Part shown: positions 1 to 8,239 of the stretch, piece after piece
Layout of the letters: every line of letters starts with the position of its first letter
Numbering within the stretch: position 1 is the stretch's first letter
Assembly: GCA_024698585.1 (NCBI GenBank)
Contig: JAILRB010000024.1
Coordinates: 17,716-81,715 of the forward strand
DNA from: Eubacterium sp.
GTDB lineage: Bacteria > Bacillota > Clostridia > Lachnospirales > Lachnospiraceae
Direction of reading: 5' to 3'
DNA length: 64,000 bases
The notes under the pieces: generated by a model
What the model was told of the DNA's origin: nothing
The model's database searches: none
What the model saw: the letters and a program-made list of their open reading frames with translations, nothing else
Position numbers and translations under genes: made by a program

Positions 1-89
1 AGTTTATATAAATAGTCTCGTTCTGATTTGCTCATGATTGGAAAAAGGGTTTTTGCATTTTGAATGTACTTTTTACTGAGTTTATTCAT
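1..89 (-). CDS. Partial gene after PadR regulator (probable DUF1700-like membrane partner)
   Basis: The minus strand opens at an ATG at 87-89 and reads 29 codons to the window edge without a stop, so the gene is truncated here. It overlaps the end of the PadR gene by 8 bases, which implies translational coupling, and a GGAGG lies just upstream at about 99-103. The start (MNKLSKKYIQ, then LFPIMSKSERDYL) resembles the soluble head of small membrane proteins that often follow PadR genes in Firmicutes. That assignment rests on context and about 29 residues, so the function is not known. Confidence 0.6.
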   Translation of the reverse strand, partial: MNKLSKKYIQNAKTLFPIMSKSERDYLYK

Positions 90-441
90 TATCTGAATCC
101 TCCGTTTCAGTTTCTAAATAATTAAGAATCATTCCAACGTTATTTACGACAGATTGGTACTCGGCAGAAAGTTTTTCCAAGTACTCTGAACCGTCTGGTT
201 CTAAATGATAGTAGACACGAGTTCGCTTGCGACCTACCAATTTAGAATATTCGGAAATCTTTCCTTCATTTTCCAGTTTATAAGCAGCAGAATAGATTGT
301 ATTTTGTGACATAGGAAGAGCATCATTAGAAACATCACTAATGATTTTTTTCATATCATAGATATAAGTATCGTTTTTCTTCAGTATCGACAATATCAAT
401 AATTCTGCAATGCCGTTAAGGAAATAATTCTTACTTGCCAT
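82..441 (-). CDS. PadR family transcriptional regulator
   Basis: This 119-residue protein has the length and pattern of a PadR winged-helix repressor. Residues about 8-80 form the helix-turn-helix and wing (LLILSILKKNDTYIYDMKK, then AAYKLENEGKISEY, then RVYYHLEPDGSEYL), followed by a short C-terminal dimerisation helix. PadR proteins usually bind near their own promoter and control a membrane protein or exporter in the same operon, which fits the coupled downstream gene. It is divergent from the polysaccharide operon starting at 676 and shares the 234-base gap, but nothing in the sequence proves that it controls that operon. The family call is firm; the ligand and targets are unknown. Confidence 0.9.
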   Translation of the reverse strand: MASKNYFLNGIAELLILSILKKNDTYIYDMKKIISDVSNDALPMSQNTIYSAAYKLENEGKISEYSKLVGRKRTRVYYHLEPDGSEYLEKLSAEYQSVVNNVGMILNYLETETEDSDNE

Positions 442-472
442 TCTTTTACCTCAATCATTTATTGCTAAAAGT

Positions 473-500
473 ATTATAACAAATTCAACATTTAAAGCAA
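473..500 (-). promoter_or_regulatory. Predicted sigma-A promoter of the padR operon
   Basis: Read on the minus strand, a TTGCTT -35 box (495-500) is followed after 16 bases by a perfect TATAAT -10 box (473-478), about 30 bases upstream of the PadR start codon. Confidence 0.6.
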
Positions 501-542
501 TGCGTATTTATATATTTTTGACAAAAATGGACCAATTATACA

Positions 543-571
543 TTTACGAAACCCCATATTTTTGGTATAAT
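543..571 (+). promoter_or_regulatory. Predicted extended -10 promoter of the polysaccharide operon
   Basis: TATAAT at 566-571 is preceded by TGG, giving the extended -10 motif TGnTATAAT, with TTTACG at 543-548 as a weak -35 box at 17-base spacing. It lies about 105 bases upstream of the first gene. A TTGACA at 518-523 lacks a good -10 partner at normal spacing. Confidence 0.6.
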
Positions 572-586
572 TTCAACAAGGTGGAT

Positions 587-643
587 ATCACATTTTGATG
601 GAAAAGTGATAGCGGTGACATGGTTGATTTTTTTGTTAACAAA
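587..643 (+). promoter_or_regulatory. Leader region with hairpin and palindrome ahead of the polysaccharide operon
   Basis: The transcribed leader holds a possible hairpin (ATCACaTTTT at 587-596 against AAAAGTGAT at 602-610) and a 12-base perfect palindrome TTTGTTAACAAA at 632-643. These could be a leader structure and an operator. The sequence shows only the symmetry; a regulatory role is inference. Confidence 0.3.
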
Positions 644-675
644 CGTGAGAAAACATACATAGGGAAGACATACAT

Positions 676-2544
676 ATGAGCAAAATTAAGGGAATATGGG
701 AAACGAAAATATGGAGCAGGAGAATCGCGTTGATTCTTGCAGATATGCTTGTAGTGGTTGCTGCAGGCTTGTTTGCGTTGCTGACACGCTTCGAATTCGT
801 ATGGAATGACATTAACAAGGAGTTTAAAGAAGCGTTTTTCTGGTCTCTTTTCTTTTATATCTTAGCGGCGTTTACGATTTTCTGGGTATTTCGTCTCTAT
901 CACAGTTTATGGCGTTATGCCAGCCAGCGGGAGGCCATGAATATCTTTTGCGCCTGTGCCGTAGTGCAATTCGCGGAGTTCGGAATTATCGGATTGATGG
1001 GAGCATACCTTCCACGTTCTTTCTATCCGTTATGTTTTATTTATTCTTCCTTCGGAATTATTATGGTACGATTTATGTATCGTATTATTCGAAATTATAA
1101 TCATGGTGGAGGAAAAGTGAAAAAGAAGAACGTGATGATTGTGGGTGGCGGTGCCATGGGAACCATTCTCATCCGTGAAATTAACAGTAGTGAATACTTA
1201 AACTGCAAGGTTCGTTGTATCATCGATGATGATAAGCAAAAAAGAGGATGTTTCATCTACGGCGTTCGTGTGGTAGGTGGTCGCGAAACCATCCTGTCTA
1301 ATGTGGAGAAATATAGGATTGACCAGATTGTAATCGCAATGCCATCTCAGTCCAATAAAGTCATTCGTGAAATTTTGGAAATCTGTAAAGAGACGGATTG
1401 TGAATTAAAGACGATGCCGGGCATGTACCAGTTAGTTAACGACGATGTACAGGTTAAGAATTTAAGAGATGTGGACATTAACGATTTGCTGGGACGTGAT
1501 GCTATCGTCATCAATGACGCCTCCGTGAAAGAATACATTTCAGGGAAAACAGTTCTGGTAACCGGCGGCGGTGGCTCCATCGGTAGTGAACTTTGCCGTC
1601 AGATTGCAAAGAGAGAACCGAAGAAATTAATCATTGTGGACATCTATGAAAACAATGCTTACGACATTCAGCAGGAACTATTATTTAAATATCCTTGTTT
1701 GGACTTAGAAGTTCTGATTGCATCTGTTCGTGATTCCAAGCGAATTGATGACATCATGGAAAAATATAGGCCGGAAATCGTGTATCACGCGGCAGCTCAT
1801 AAGCATGTGCCACTGATGGAACACAGCCCGGAAGAAGCAGTAAAGAACAACGTCATGGGAACCTTAAATACCGTTTGGTCTGCGAACCGTTGGGGCGTAA
1901 AACGTTTCGTGCTGATCAGTACAGATAAGGCGGTAAATCCGACCAACGTCATGGGTGCATCCAAACGAATCTGTGAAATGATTGTTCAGGCGTATAATGC
2001 AAAGTCAAAGACAGAATATGTAGCCGTTCGTTTCGGAAATGTTTTAGGCAGTAATGGAAGTGTTATTCCGTTGTTCCGAAAACAGATTGCCAGTGGTGGA
2101 CCGGTAACGGTAACCCATCCGGATATCATTCGTTACTTCATGACCATTCCGGAGGCTGTATCCTTAGTTCTTCAGACCGGAGTTTATGCGAAGGGCGGAG
2201 AAATCTTTGTTCTGGATATGGGCGAGCCAGTTAAGATTTATGATTTAGCAAAGAACCTGATTCGACTTTCCGGAAGGAAAGTAGGAGAGGACATCGAAAT
2301 CGTGTTCACAGGACTGAGACCCGGTGAAAAACTTTATGAAGAACTTCTGATGGATGAAGAAGGATTAAAAGAAACAGAAAATAAACTGATTCACATCGGA
2401 CGACCAATCGAATTCGATGAAGAACAGTTCCATAAGGACCTGGAGGAATTAGCAGAAGCCGCGGAAGATGAATCTCAGGATATTCGTGTAATCATTCAGC
2501 GAATGGTTCCAACATATCACCCGAAGGAGTTAAAGAAGAGATGA
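676..2544 (+). CDS. Membrane-bound UDP-sugar 4,6-dehydratase (CapD/PglF/WbpM type)
   Basis: A 622-residue polytopic protein of the membrane nucleotide-sugar dehydratase family. Four hydrophobic segments fill residues about 15-135, a Rossmann-like domain starts at about 150 (VMIVGGGAMG), and the catalytic extended SDR domain starts at about 293 with the NAD-binding loop GGGGSIGSE. The active site has the family's Thr-Asp-Lys (416-418, in STDKAVNPTNVMGASKR) in place of the SDR Tyr. The family converts UDP-GlcNAc to the 4-keto-6-deoxy sugar, usually feeding the initiating sugar (for example diNAcBac). Being first in the operon, beside the initiating transferase, supports this. An AGGGAAG lies upstream of the ATG. 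The exact substrate cannot be read from the sequence. Confidence 0.93.
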   Translation: MSKIKGIWETKIWSRRIALILADMLVVVAAGLFALLTRFEFVWNDINKEFKEAFFWSLFFYILAAFTIFWVFRLYHSLWRYASQREAMNIFCACAVVQFAEFGIIGLMGAYLPRSFYPLCFIYSSFGIIMVRFMYRIIRNYNHGGGKVKKKNVMIVGGGAMGTILIREINSSEYLNCKVRCIIDDDKQKRGCFIYGVRVVGGRETILSNVEKYRIDQIVIAMPSQSNKVIREILEICKETDCELKTMPGMYQLVNDDVQVKNLRDVDINDLLGRDAIVINDASVKEYISGKTVLVTGGGGSIGSELCRQIAKREPKKLIIVDIYENNAYDIQQELLFKYPCLDLEVLIASVRDSKRIDDIMEKYRPEIVYHAAAHKHVPLMEHSPEEAVKNNVMGTLNTVWSANRWGVKRFVLISTDKAVNPTNVMGASKRICEMIVQAYNAKSKTEYVAVRFGNVLGSNGSVIPLFRKQIASGGPVTVTHPDIIRYFMTIPEAVSLVLQTGVYAKGGEIFVLDMGEPVKIYDLAKNLIRLSGRKVGEDIEIVFTGLRPGEKLYEELLMDEEGLKETENKLIHIGRPIEFDEEQFHKDLEELAEAAEDESQDIRVIIQRMVPTYHPKELKKR

Positions 2545-3206
2545 GACAGAAAAGAATCGCGTACAATGGAATCTATAACCGCTTCGTAAAACGTGTCTTG
2601 GATTTTACCATTACACTCATCGCACTCTGTTTCCTTTGGCCGTTTTATTTGATAATTAGTGTATTTATTATTATAGAGGATGGTTTCCCGGTGTTTTACC
2701 GCGCAGAACGCGGAGGGTACAAGGGGAAACCATTTCGCATATGTAAGTTCCGAAGTATGATTAAGAATGCAGATCAAGTAGGTGGTGGAACGACTGCCTT
2801 AGGGGATCCGCGAATCACGAAGGTGGGAAACATCTTACGAAAAACAAAATTGGATGAAATTCCGCAGATTGGTCAGGTGCTTTTAGGAAAAATGAGTTTG
2901 ATTGGTCCGAGGCCAGAACTGCTACAGTACGTCAATCAGTATGAGGGTGAGGAAAAGGATATTTTTCAGGTGCGTCCGGGAATTACCGATTATAGTTCTG
3001 TGGAATTTATCAATCTGGATGAAATCGTTGGCGGAGAGAATGCAGATGAGATGTATGAAAAATATGTGCTAAAGAAAAAAAATCAGCTCCGTGTGAAGTA
3101 TGCACATACTGTATCCTTCAAGACGGATATGTATATCTTGTTTAAAACGCTGGGAGCGGTCTTTGGAAAAGCATTTGGGTTCTTGGTAAAGAAGGAACAT
3201 CGGTAG
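2541..3206 (+). CDS. Initiating sugar-phosphate transferase (bacterial sugar transferase, PglC/WbaP catalytic type)
   Basis: At 221 residues this is the short monotopic form of the bacterial sugar transferases. It has one hydrophobic re-entrant segment (about 17-45), then the family core with KFRSM, a LDEIPQ stretch and the SLIGPRPEL motif. Such enzymes move a sugar-1-phosphate from a UDP-sugar onto undecaprenyl phosphate at the cytoplasmic membrane, the first committed step of glycan assembly. It overlaps the dehydratase gene by ATGA, so the two are coupled and the dehydratase product is the likely precursor of its substrate. The C-terminus is somewhat longer than in minimal PglC. Confidence 0.93.
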   Translation: MRQKRIAYNGIYNRFVKRVLDFTITLIALCFLWPFYLIISVFIIIEDGFPVFYRAERGGYKGKPFRICKFRSMIKNADQVGGGTTALGDPRITKVGNILRKTKLDEIPQIGQVLLGKMSLIGPRPELLQYVNQYEGEEKDIFQVRPGITDYSSVEFINLDEIVGGENADEMYEKYVLKKKNQLRVKYAHTVSFKTDMYILFKTLGAVFGKAFGFLVKKEHR

Positions 3207-3221
3207 GATGGGAGTTAGGAT

Positions 3222-4160
3222 ATGGAATACATAACGTTAAAGAATTCAGATTTGAATGTTTCCAGACTCTGTATGGGTGGTTGCCCTATGGGAGGCTACG
3301 GCTGGGGAGACGTTCAGGAAAATGAATTAATTGAGGCAGTACATACTGCCATAGACAATGGAATCAATTTTTTTGATACCGCAGATGTATATGGTCTGGG
3401 ACAGTCAGAAAAAACTTTAGCGAAAGCATTGGGTTCGTATCGAAAGGATGTGGTCATTGCTACAAAGTTTGGGGTTCGAACTGGAAACGGAAAGACTGTT
3501 TATGATAACAGTCCGGAGTGGATTCGAGAAGCACTGGAAGGTAGTTTAAAACGACTGGGAACAGATTACATCGACTTATATCAGGTTCATTACCGCGATG
3601 GGGTAACACCGATTAGTGTGGTTCTGGAAACGTTGGAAGAACTGAAGGCAAAAGGTTATATCCGTTATTTCGGTTTGTCAAATATCCATCAGGACGATTT
3701 GGCAGAATTAGAACCATATGTTGGGAAGTTTGTGAGCTTTCAGGATGAATACAGTTTAGCTTGTCGAAAGAATGAAAAGGATATGTTTGAGGTGTCAGAA
3801 AAGTTACAGATGACACCACTTACCTGGGGAAGTTTAGGACAGGGAATCCTGACAGGAAAATATACAAAGGAAAATGTGGATTTCGGAAGTGATGACCGCC
3901 GCTCTAGAGAAATTTATGTAAATTTCCATGGAGAGAAGCTTTTAAAGAATCTTGAAATCGTAGAAGTGATGAAAGGGATCGCTGAAAAATACGGAAAGCC
4001 AGTGGCAGCAGTAGCGATTCGCTTTATCTTAGACTATATTCCGGAATCGGTGGTTCTTTGCGGGGCAAAGAGACCGAGTCAGATATTAGGGAATGTAGAA
4101 GGAATGGATTGGAAACTGGGTGAGGAAGATTTAAAAGTGCTGGATGAGGTATCTAGATAG
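3222..4160 (+). CDS. Aldo/keto reductase
   Basis: A 312-residue TIM-barrel NAD(P)H-dependent oxidoreductase. The catalytic tetrad is visible: Asp and Tyr in FFDTADVYG, Lys in ATKFG and His in YQVHYRD. It ends with a cofactor-binding segment (VVLCGAKRPSQI). It sits 15 bases after the initiating transferase and 12 bases before the transketolase pair, so it is likely part of the same nucleotide-sugar or sugar-modification branch, perhaps reducing a keto intermediate. The substrate is unknown. Codon usage matches the flanking conserved genes and is less AT-rich than the glycosyltransferases further on. Confidence 0.9.
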   Translation: MEYITLKNSDLNVSRLCMGGCPMGGYGWGDVQENELIEAVHTAIDNGINFFDTADVYGLGQSEKTLAKALGSYRKDVVIATKFGVRTGNGKTVYDNSPEWIREALEGSLKRLGTDYIDLYQVHYRDGVTPISVVLETLEELKAKGYIRYFGLSNIHQDDLAELEPYVGKFVSFQDEYSLACRKNEKDMFEVSEKLQMTPLTWGSLGQGILTGKYTKENVDFGSDDRRSREIYVNFHGEKLLKNLEIVEVMKGIAEKYGKPVAAVAIRFILDYIPESVVLCGAKRPSQILGNVEGMDWKLGEEDLKVLDEVSR

Positions 4161-4172
4161 AAAGGTGAAAAA

Positions 4173-5171
4173 ATGACTAGTGAACAGTTAGCGTGGAAAA
4201 TCAGACGTCATGGAATTGAGATGACGCATTTATCAGGAGGTTCTCATATTGGAGCTATCTTATCGGTAGCAGACATTATGGGTATGCTTTATACAGAAGT
4301 TTTAAAGGTGGATAGTAATAATCCGGAATGGGATGACCGAGATCGTTTCATTCTGAGTAAAGGACATGCTGGGGCATCAGTGTATGCGGCATTAGCAGAG
4401 AATAGATTCTTCGAGGTAGAGGAACTGAAGACACATTATCAGAATGGAAGTCGTTTATCAGGACATGTATCCCATCATCTTCCGGGAGTGGATTTTTCTA
4501 CCGGTTCGTTAGGACATGGTCTTTCTGCAGCAGCAGGAATGGCATATGCGGCTAAGAAAGATGGAAAGAATCATAAGGTATATGTGGTGTTAGGAGACGG
4601 TGAATGCGATGAAGGTTCTGTTTGGGAAGCAGCGTTGTTTGCTAACCATTTCCGTTTGAATAACTTGGTGGTTATCGTAGATCACAACCATATGCAGAGT
4701 ATGGACTTTCAGGAAAATACTTTGGAGATAGAAGATTTCGGTTCGAAGTGGAAAGCCTTTGGGTGGAATGTGATCGAGATTAATGGAAATAATCATCAGG
4801 AATTAAGAGAAGCATTTCAAAAGGTAGAAGAATATGCGAAAGATGATTCTCATAAGCCGACAGTAATTATCGCAAATACCATTAAGGGATGCGGTGTATC
4901 CTTTATGCAGAATGATATTTTATGGCACTATCGTTTTCCACATGAAGGCTGGGAATATGATATGTCAGTGAATGAGTTACATCAGAGTAAGCCTGAGGGT
5001 GTAGAAGATGTCTACACACCGAATGGAATTGAAAATCCGGTTCTTCCGACAGAACAGGATGACATCGGAAATGATCATACCTTCTCATACACATGGGAAA
5101 CAGACTATCCGGAAAAAATGCGACGTGTAGAAGCAAAGTCCGGAACGGGTGAAAGAGAACATCAGCTATAG
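4173..5171 (+). CDS. Transketolase, N-terminal (ThDP-binding) subunit
   Basis: A 332-residue protein matching the first half of transketolase. Motifs include SKGHAGASVYAAL, the substrate/ThDP region with STGSLGHGLS, and the ThDP-binding motif GDGECDEGS...N. The usual split N-subunit is about 270-280 residues; this one carries a C-terminal tail of roughly 55 residues rich in acidic and proline residues with no recognised domain. The next gene encodes the other half, so the two should form one active site per heterodimer. Placement in a polysaccharide operon suggests ketol transfer in making an unusual sugar rather than pentose-phosphate housekeeping, which is inference. Confidence 0.93.
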   Translation: MTSEQLAWKIRRHGIEMTHLSGGSHIGAILSVADIMGMLYTEVLKVDSNNPEWDDRDRFILSKGHAGASVYAALAENRFFEVEELKTHYQNGSRLSGHVSHHLPGVDFSTGSLGHGLSAAAGMAYAAKKDGKNHKVYVVLGDGECDEGSVWEAALFANHFRLNNLVVIVDHNHMQSMDFQENTLEIEDFGSKWKAFGWNVIEINGNNHQELREAFQKVEEYAKDDSHKPTVIIANTIKGCGVSFMQNDILWHYRFPHEGWEYDMSVNELHQSKPEGVEDVYTPNGIENPVLPTEQDDIGNDHTFSYTWETDYPEKMRRVEAKSGTGEREHQL

Positions 5172-5184
5172 GGGAGAAGGATTC

Positions 5185-6108
5185 ATGAGAGATACATTTG
5201 TTAGAACGCTAGTGGAATTAGCAAAAGAAAATGAAAAGATAGAATTAATTACCGGAGATTTAGGATTCGGTGTTTTAAAACCATATTGGGAGCAAGTTCC
5301 GAACCAGTTTACCAATGCAGGAATCGCAGAACAGAATATGACAACCGTGGCAGCGGGAATGGCATTAGAAGGTAAGACGGTATTTACCTATTCCATTGGA
5401 AACTTCCCGACACTTCGTTGTCTGGAGCAGATTCGAAACGACTGTGCCTATCATAATGCCAACGTGAAAATCGTTTGCGTCGGTGGTGGATTCGTATACG
5501 GATCTTTGGGAATGAGTCACCATGCCACAGAAGACTTAGCGGTACTTCGTGCGTTACCGGATGTGGTGGTAATGGCACCGGGAGATTTAGTAGAAGCAGA
5601 AGAATGTACGAAAGCATTAGTGAATTATCCGGGAACGGCTTACTTAAGACTAGGTCGTGGTGGTGAAAAAAGAATTCACGAAAAGATAGAAAACTTTGAA
5701 ATCGGAAAAGCGATTAAAGTACAGGATGGAGAAAAGATTGCAATCTTTTCTACCGGTGCTATTTTCGAGGAAGTAGAGGATGCATTCGAACAGTTAAAGC
5801 AGGACGGATGGAATCCGGCTGTGTATACATTCCCGACTATCAAGCCGATTGATAAGGCTGTAATTGAACAGTGTAGCAAAGAGTTTGATTTAATTGTTAC
5901 CTGTGAGGAACATAATGTCGTTGGTGGATTTGGTAGCGCAGTGGCAGAAGTAATGGCAGAGATGAAAGAAAAGAGAGCCCATCTGCTTCGCATCGGACTG
6001 AATGATGAGTATGCAGTTCGTGTAGGAAACCAGAAGTACTTAAGAGAAGAGTACGGAATGTCTGCTGGAAAAATTGTGGAAAGAATTGAGAAAGAAATGA
6101 ATGAGTAA
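5185..6108 (+). CDS. Transketolase, C-terminal (pyrimidine-binding) subunit
   Basis: A 307-residue partner of the preceding gene. It has the Pyr domain with the activating Glu in NAGIAEQNM, a GGGFVYGSLGMSHHATEDLA stretch, and a C-terminal transketolase domain (VVGGFGSAVAE). I place the start at the ATG at 5185, which has GGGGAGAAGG directly upstream, rather than at an in-frame GTG at 5149 inside the previous gene. The gap to the N-subunit is 13 bases, so co-expression is expected. Split transketolases of this kind are common in Firmicutes, and the pair is also found in some surface-glycan loci. Confidence 0.93.
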   Translation: MRDTFVRTLVELAKENEKIELITGDLGFGVLKPYWEQVPNQFTNAGIAEQNMTTVAAGMALEGKTVFTYSIGNFPTLRCLEQIRNDCAYHNANVKIVCVGGGFVYGSLGMSHHATEDLAVLRALPDVVVMAPGDLVEAEECTKALVNYPGTAYLRLGRGGEKRIHEKIENFEIGKAIKVQDGEKIAIFSTGAIFEEVEDAFEQLKQDGWNPAVYTFPTIKPIDKAVIEQCSKEFDLIVTCEEHNVVGGFGSAVAEVMAEMKEKRAHLLRIGLNDEYAVRVGNQKYLREEYGMSAGKIVERIEKEMNE

Positions 6109-6126
6109 TTTGAAGGAGAACTAATC

Positions 6127-7083
6127 GTGTTTCAGTTTATTGTATGGTTGCGAGCAATTGCAGCAGTGTTCATCACGAATTCGCATTATGCCGATATTTG
6201 GCCAGCATCATGGATGGCTTTTGGTGGACAGATAGGAAATTGTATTTTCTTTTTTGTTTCAGGTTTTTGTCTGTTTAACATAAAGGATAATTTTCTGAAA
6301 TGGTATGGAAAGAGAATTATTCGAATATATCCGGCATTATGGATTACTTCAACGGTTTCTTTTATTTGGGGGAATTTTCGAGTTGGTAATTTTACCGCAC
6401 TGATACATTGTTATCTTTATCCTACGTGGTATCACTTTATTGGATCGATTATGGCTTTGTATATCGTCTTTTATATTATTCGGCTGATACAAAAGAAATG
6501 GAACGTTCATATGATGTGGTTTATGGGAATAACCTTAGGAATTTTTTTGATTATATATTGTCTAAAATTTTCAACTTCAACATTTCATATCGAAAGCATT
6601 GAAGAAAAGTGGGTAAGATTCCAATTTATGGAATGCATGCTAATTGGTGCATTACTGAGAGAAAAATATGAGACTATTTCTGAAAAAATATCTGTGTGGT
6701 CCATATTAAATGTATGTGTTTCGTTTTCAACTTATGTAGTTGCTAAGAAAGTGATTCCAAGTCGTGAATATTTTTATTGTATACAAATAATTTTACCATT
6801 CATTTTATTATGGTTGATTGTGGCTGTAGGATTATTATTTGTTAAATTAGAAAAGAAACATCTGTTTGAAAAAGTTCATAAGTACATTAGCAATGTTGTT
6901 AGTTTCATAGCTGGAATTGCTTTGGAAATATACTTATGCCAGTATGTTGTGATAGCAAGAAATATATTTTTATTCCCGCTAAGTTTTATTATTGTGACAG
7001 GAGGAATTATTATTTATGCATGGATTGTGCATAAGATTGCTGATTTTGTTCAAAAGAAGGCAAGTGCATTCTTGTATAGATAG
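6127..7083 (+). CDS. Acyltransferase 3 family membrane protein
   Basis: A 318-residue protein with about ten hydrophobic segments typical of the acyltransferase-3 (OafA/NodX) family. The N-terminal segment carries the family start (LRAIAAVFITNSHY, with an Asn-Ser-His around the conserved His, then FFFVSGF). Members move acetyl or succinyl groups onto extracytoplasmic glycans. It starts with GTG behind a clear AAGGAG. It is more AT-rich than the five upstream genes and opens the variable part of the locus. The acyl donor and acceptor are unknown. Confidence 0.85.
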   Translation: MFQFIVWLRAIAAVFITNSHYADIWPASWMAFGGQIGNCIFFFVSGFCLFNIKDNFLKWYGKRIIRIYPALWITSTVSFIWGNFRVGNFTALIHCYLYPTWYHFIGSIMALYIVFYIIRLIQKKWNVHMMWFMGITLGIFLIIYCLKFSTSTFHIESIEEKWVRFQFMECMLIGALLREKYETISEKISVWSILNVCVSFSTYVVAKKVIPSREYFYCIQIILPFILLWLIVAVGLLFVKLEKKHLFEKVHKYISNVVSFIAGIALEIYLCQYVVIARNIFLFPLSFIIVTGGIIIYAWIVHKIADFVQKKASAFLYR

Positions 7084-7095
7084 TGGTTTGTATAG

Positions 7096-8226
7096 ATGAG
7101 TAAAAGATTATTAATTACATCAACAGATTTAATGATGGTTCAGTTTCTGATTCCTCATGTAATTTATCTTTCAGAGAACGGATTCGAAGTGGAAATCGCC
7201 TGCTCAGATGTGGGTGGACGAATGGATGAAATTCGTGAGAAACTGAAAGGCGTGGTAAAGGATATCCATATTGTTCGATTGGTTCGAAGCCCGGCATCAC
7301 CGACCAACTTTAAAGGATATGGTGATATGAAAAAGGTTATTAATCGTGGAAACTATGATGTGATCTGGACCAATGAACCTGTGATGGGTGTGACGACACG
7401 ATTGGCTGCCAGAAAGGCGCGAAAGAAAGGAACCAAGGTTATCTATATGGTGCATGGATTTCACTTTTATGAAGGGGCACCGAAGGTTAACTGGATGATG
7501 TTTTATCCGATAGAAAAGTTTGCAGGGCATTTTTGTGATAACGTGGTGACGATGAATCTGGAAGATTTTAATCGTGCGAAAAAAATGAAACTGCCGGATG
7601 TGAAGTATATTCATGGAATAGGAATGAACCCGTATAGATTATCTGAGGGTGAAGTCAAGAATGATATTCGTAGCGAACTAGGGATTCGTGAAGATGCACC
7701 GATCGTTTTATCGATTGGTGAATTAAGTAAACGAAAAAACCAAAAGACTATTGTCAGTGCAATGGCAATGATGAAAAAAAAAGATGTTCATTATTTGCTG
7801 TGTGGAAAAGGTGATCAGCTCGAGAATTTAACTAACCAAGCCAAGGAGTTGGGGATTGATTCTAGGGTACACTTTTTAGGATATCGAACAGACGTGGTTG
7901 ATATCTGTAAGCAAGCAAATGTTTTTGTAATGCCGTCTCTTCATGAGGGATTACCGGTTGCAGCATTGGAATCCATGTACAGTGGTGTTCCAATGGTTGT
8001 GGCAAAGATTAGAGGTTTAGTTGATATCATTGTGGATGGGAAAAATGGATTCTTATGTCATCCAGATGATTCGGAAAGATTTGCTGAAAAGATTGAATGT
8101 TTGTTAAATGATTCAGAGTTATCGAATAAAATGGTTGAGCAAAATAAAGAAATAGTTGTCCCATTTTGTATCCAAAGTACAAAAAAAGAGGTTTGGGATT
8201 TGATGGATGATTTAGCGAATAACTAG
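7096..8226 (+). CDS. Glycosyltransferase family 4 (GT-B)
   Basis: A 376-residue GT-B protein. The C-terminal domain begins near 205 with the donor-binding strand (VLSIGELSKRKNQKTIV) and contains the retaining GT4 E-x7-E region in HEGLPVAALE. The N-terminal acceptor domain starts LLITSTDLMMVQFLIPHV. It probably adds an early sugar of the repeat unit on the cytoplasmic side of the lipid-linked glycan. It has no signal peptide. The donor sugar cannot be told from the sequence. Confidence 0.9.
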   Translation: MSKRLLITSTDLMMVQFLIPHVIYLSENGFEVEIACSDVGGRMDEIREKLKGVVKDIHIVRLVRSPASPTNFKGYGDMKKVINRGNYDVIWTNEPVMGVTTRLAARKARKKGTKVIYMVHGFHFYEGAPKVNWMMFYPIEKFAGHFCDNVVTMNLEDFNRAKKMKLPDVKYIHGIGMNPYRLSEGEVKNDIRSELGIREDAPIVLSIGELSKRKNQKTIVSAMAMMKKKDVHYLLCGKGDQLENLTNQAKELGIDSRVHFLGYRTDVVDICKQANVFVMPSLHEGLPVAALESMYSGVPMVVAKIRGLVDIIVDGKNGFLCHPDDSERFAEKIECLLNDSELSNKMVEQNKEIVVPFCIQSTKKEVWDLMDDLANN

Positions 8227-8239
8227 AAAGAGGTTAAAG

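Noticed and set aside
518..523. TTGACA as -35 box for the polysaccharide operon
   Set aside because: At 17-base spacing the -10 position is poor; the extended -10 promoter at 543-571 is better.
5149..5184. Longer GTG start for the transketolase C-subunit
   Set aside because: It lies inside the previous gene without a ribosome binding site, while the ATG at 5185 has GGGGAGAAGG upstream and a family-typical N-terminus.
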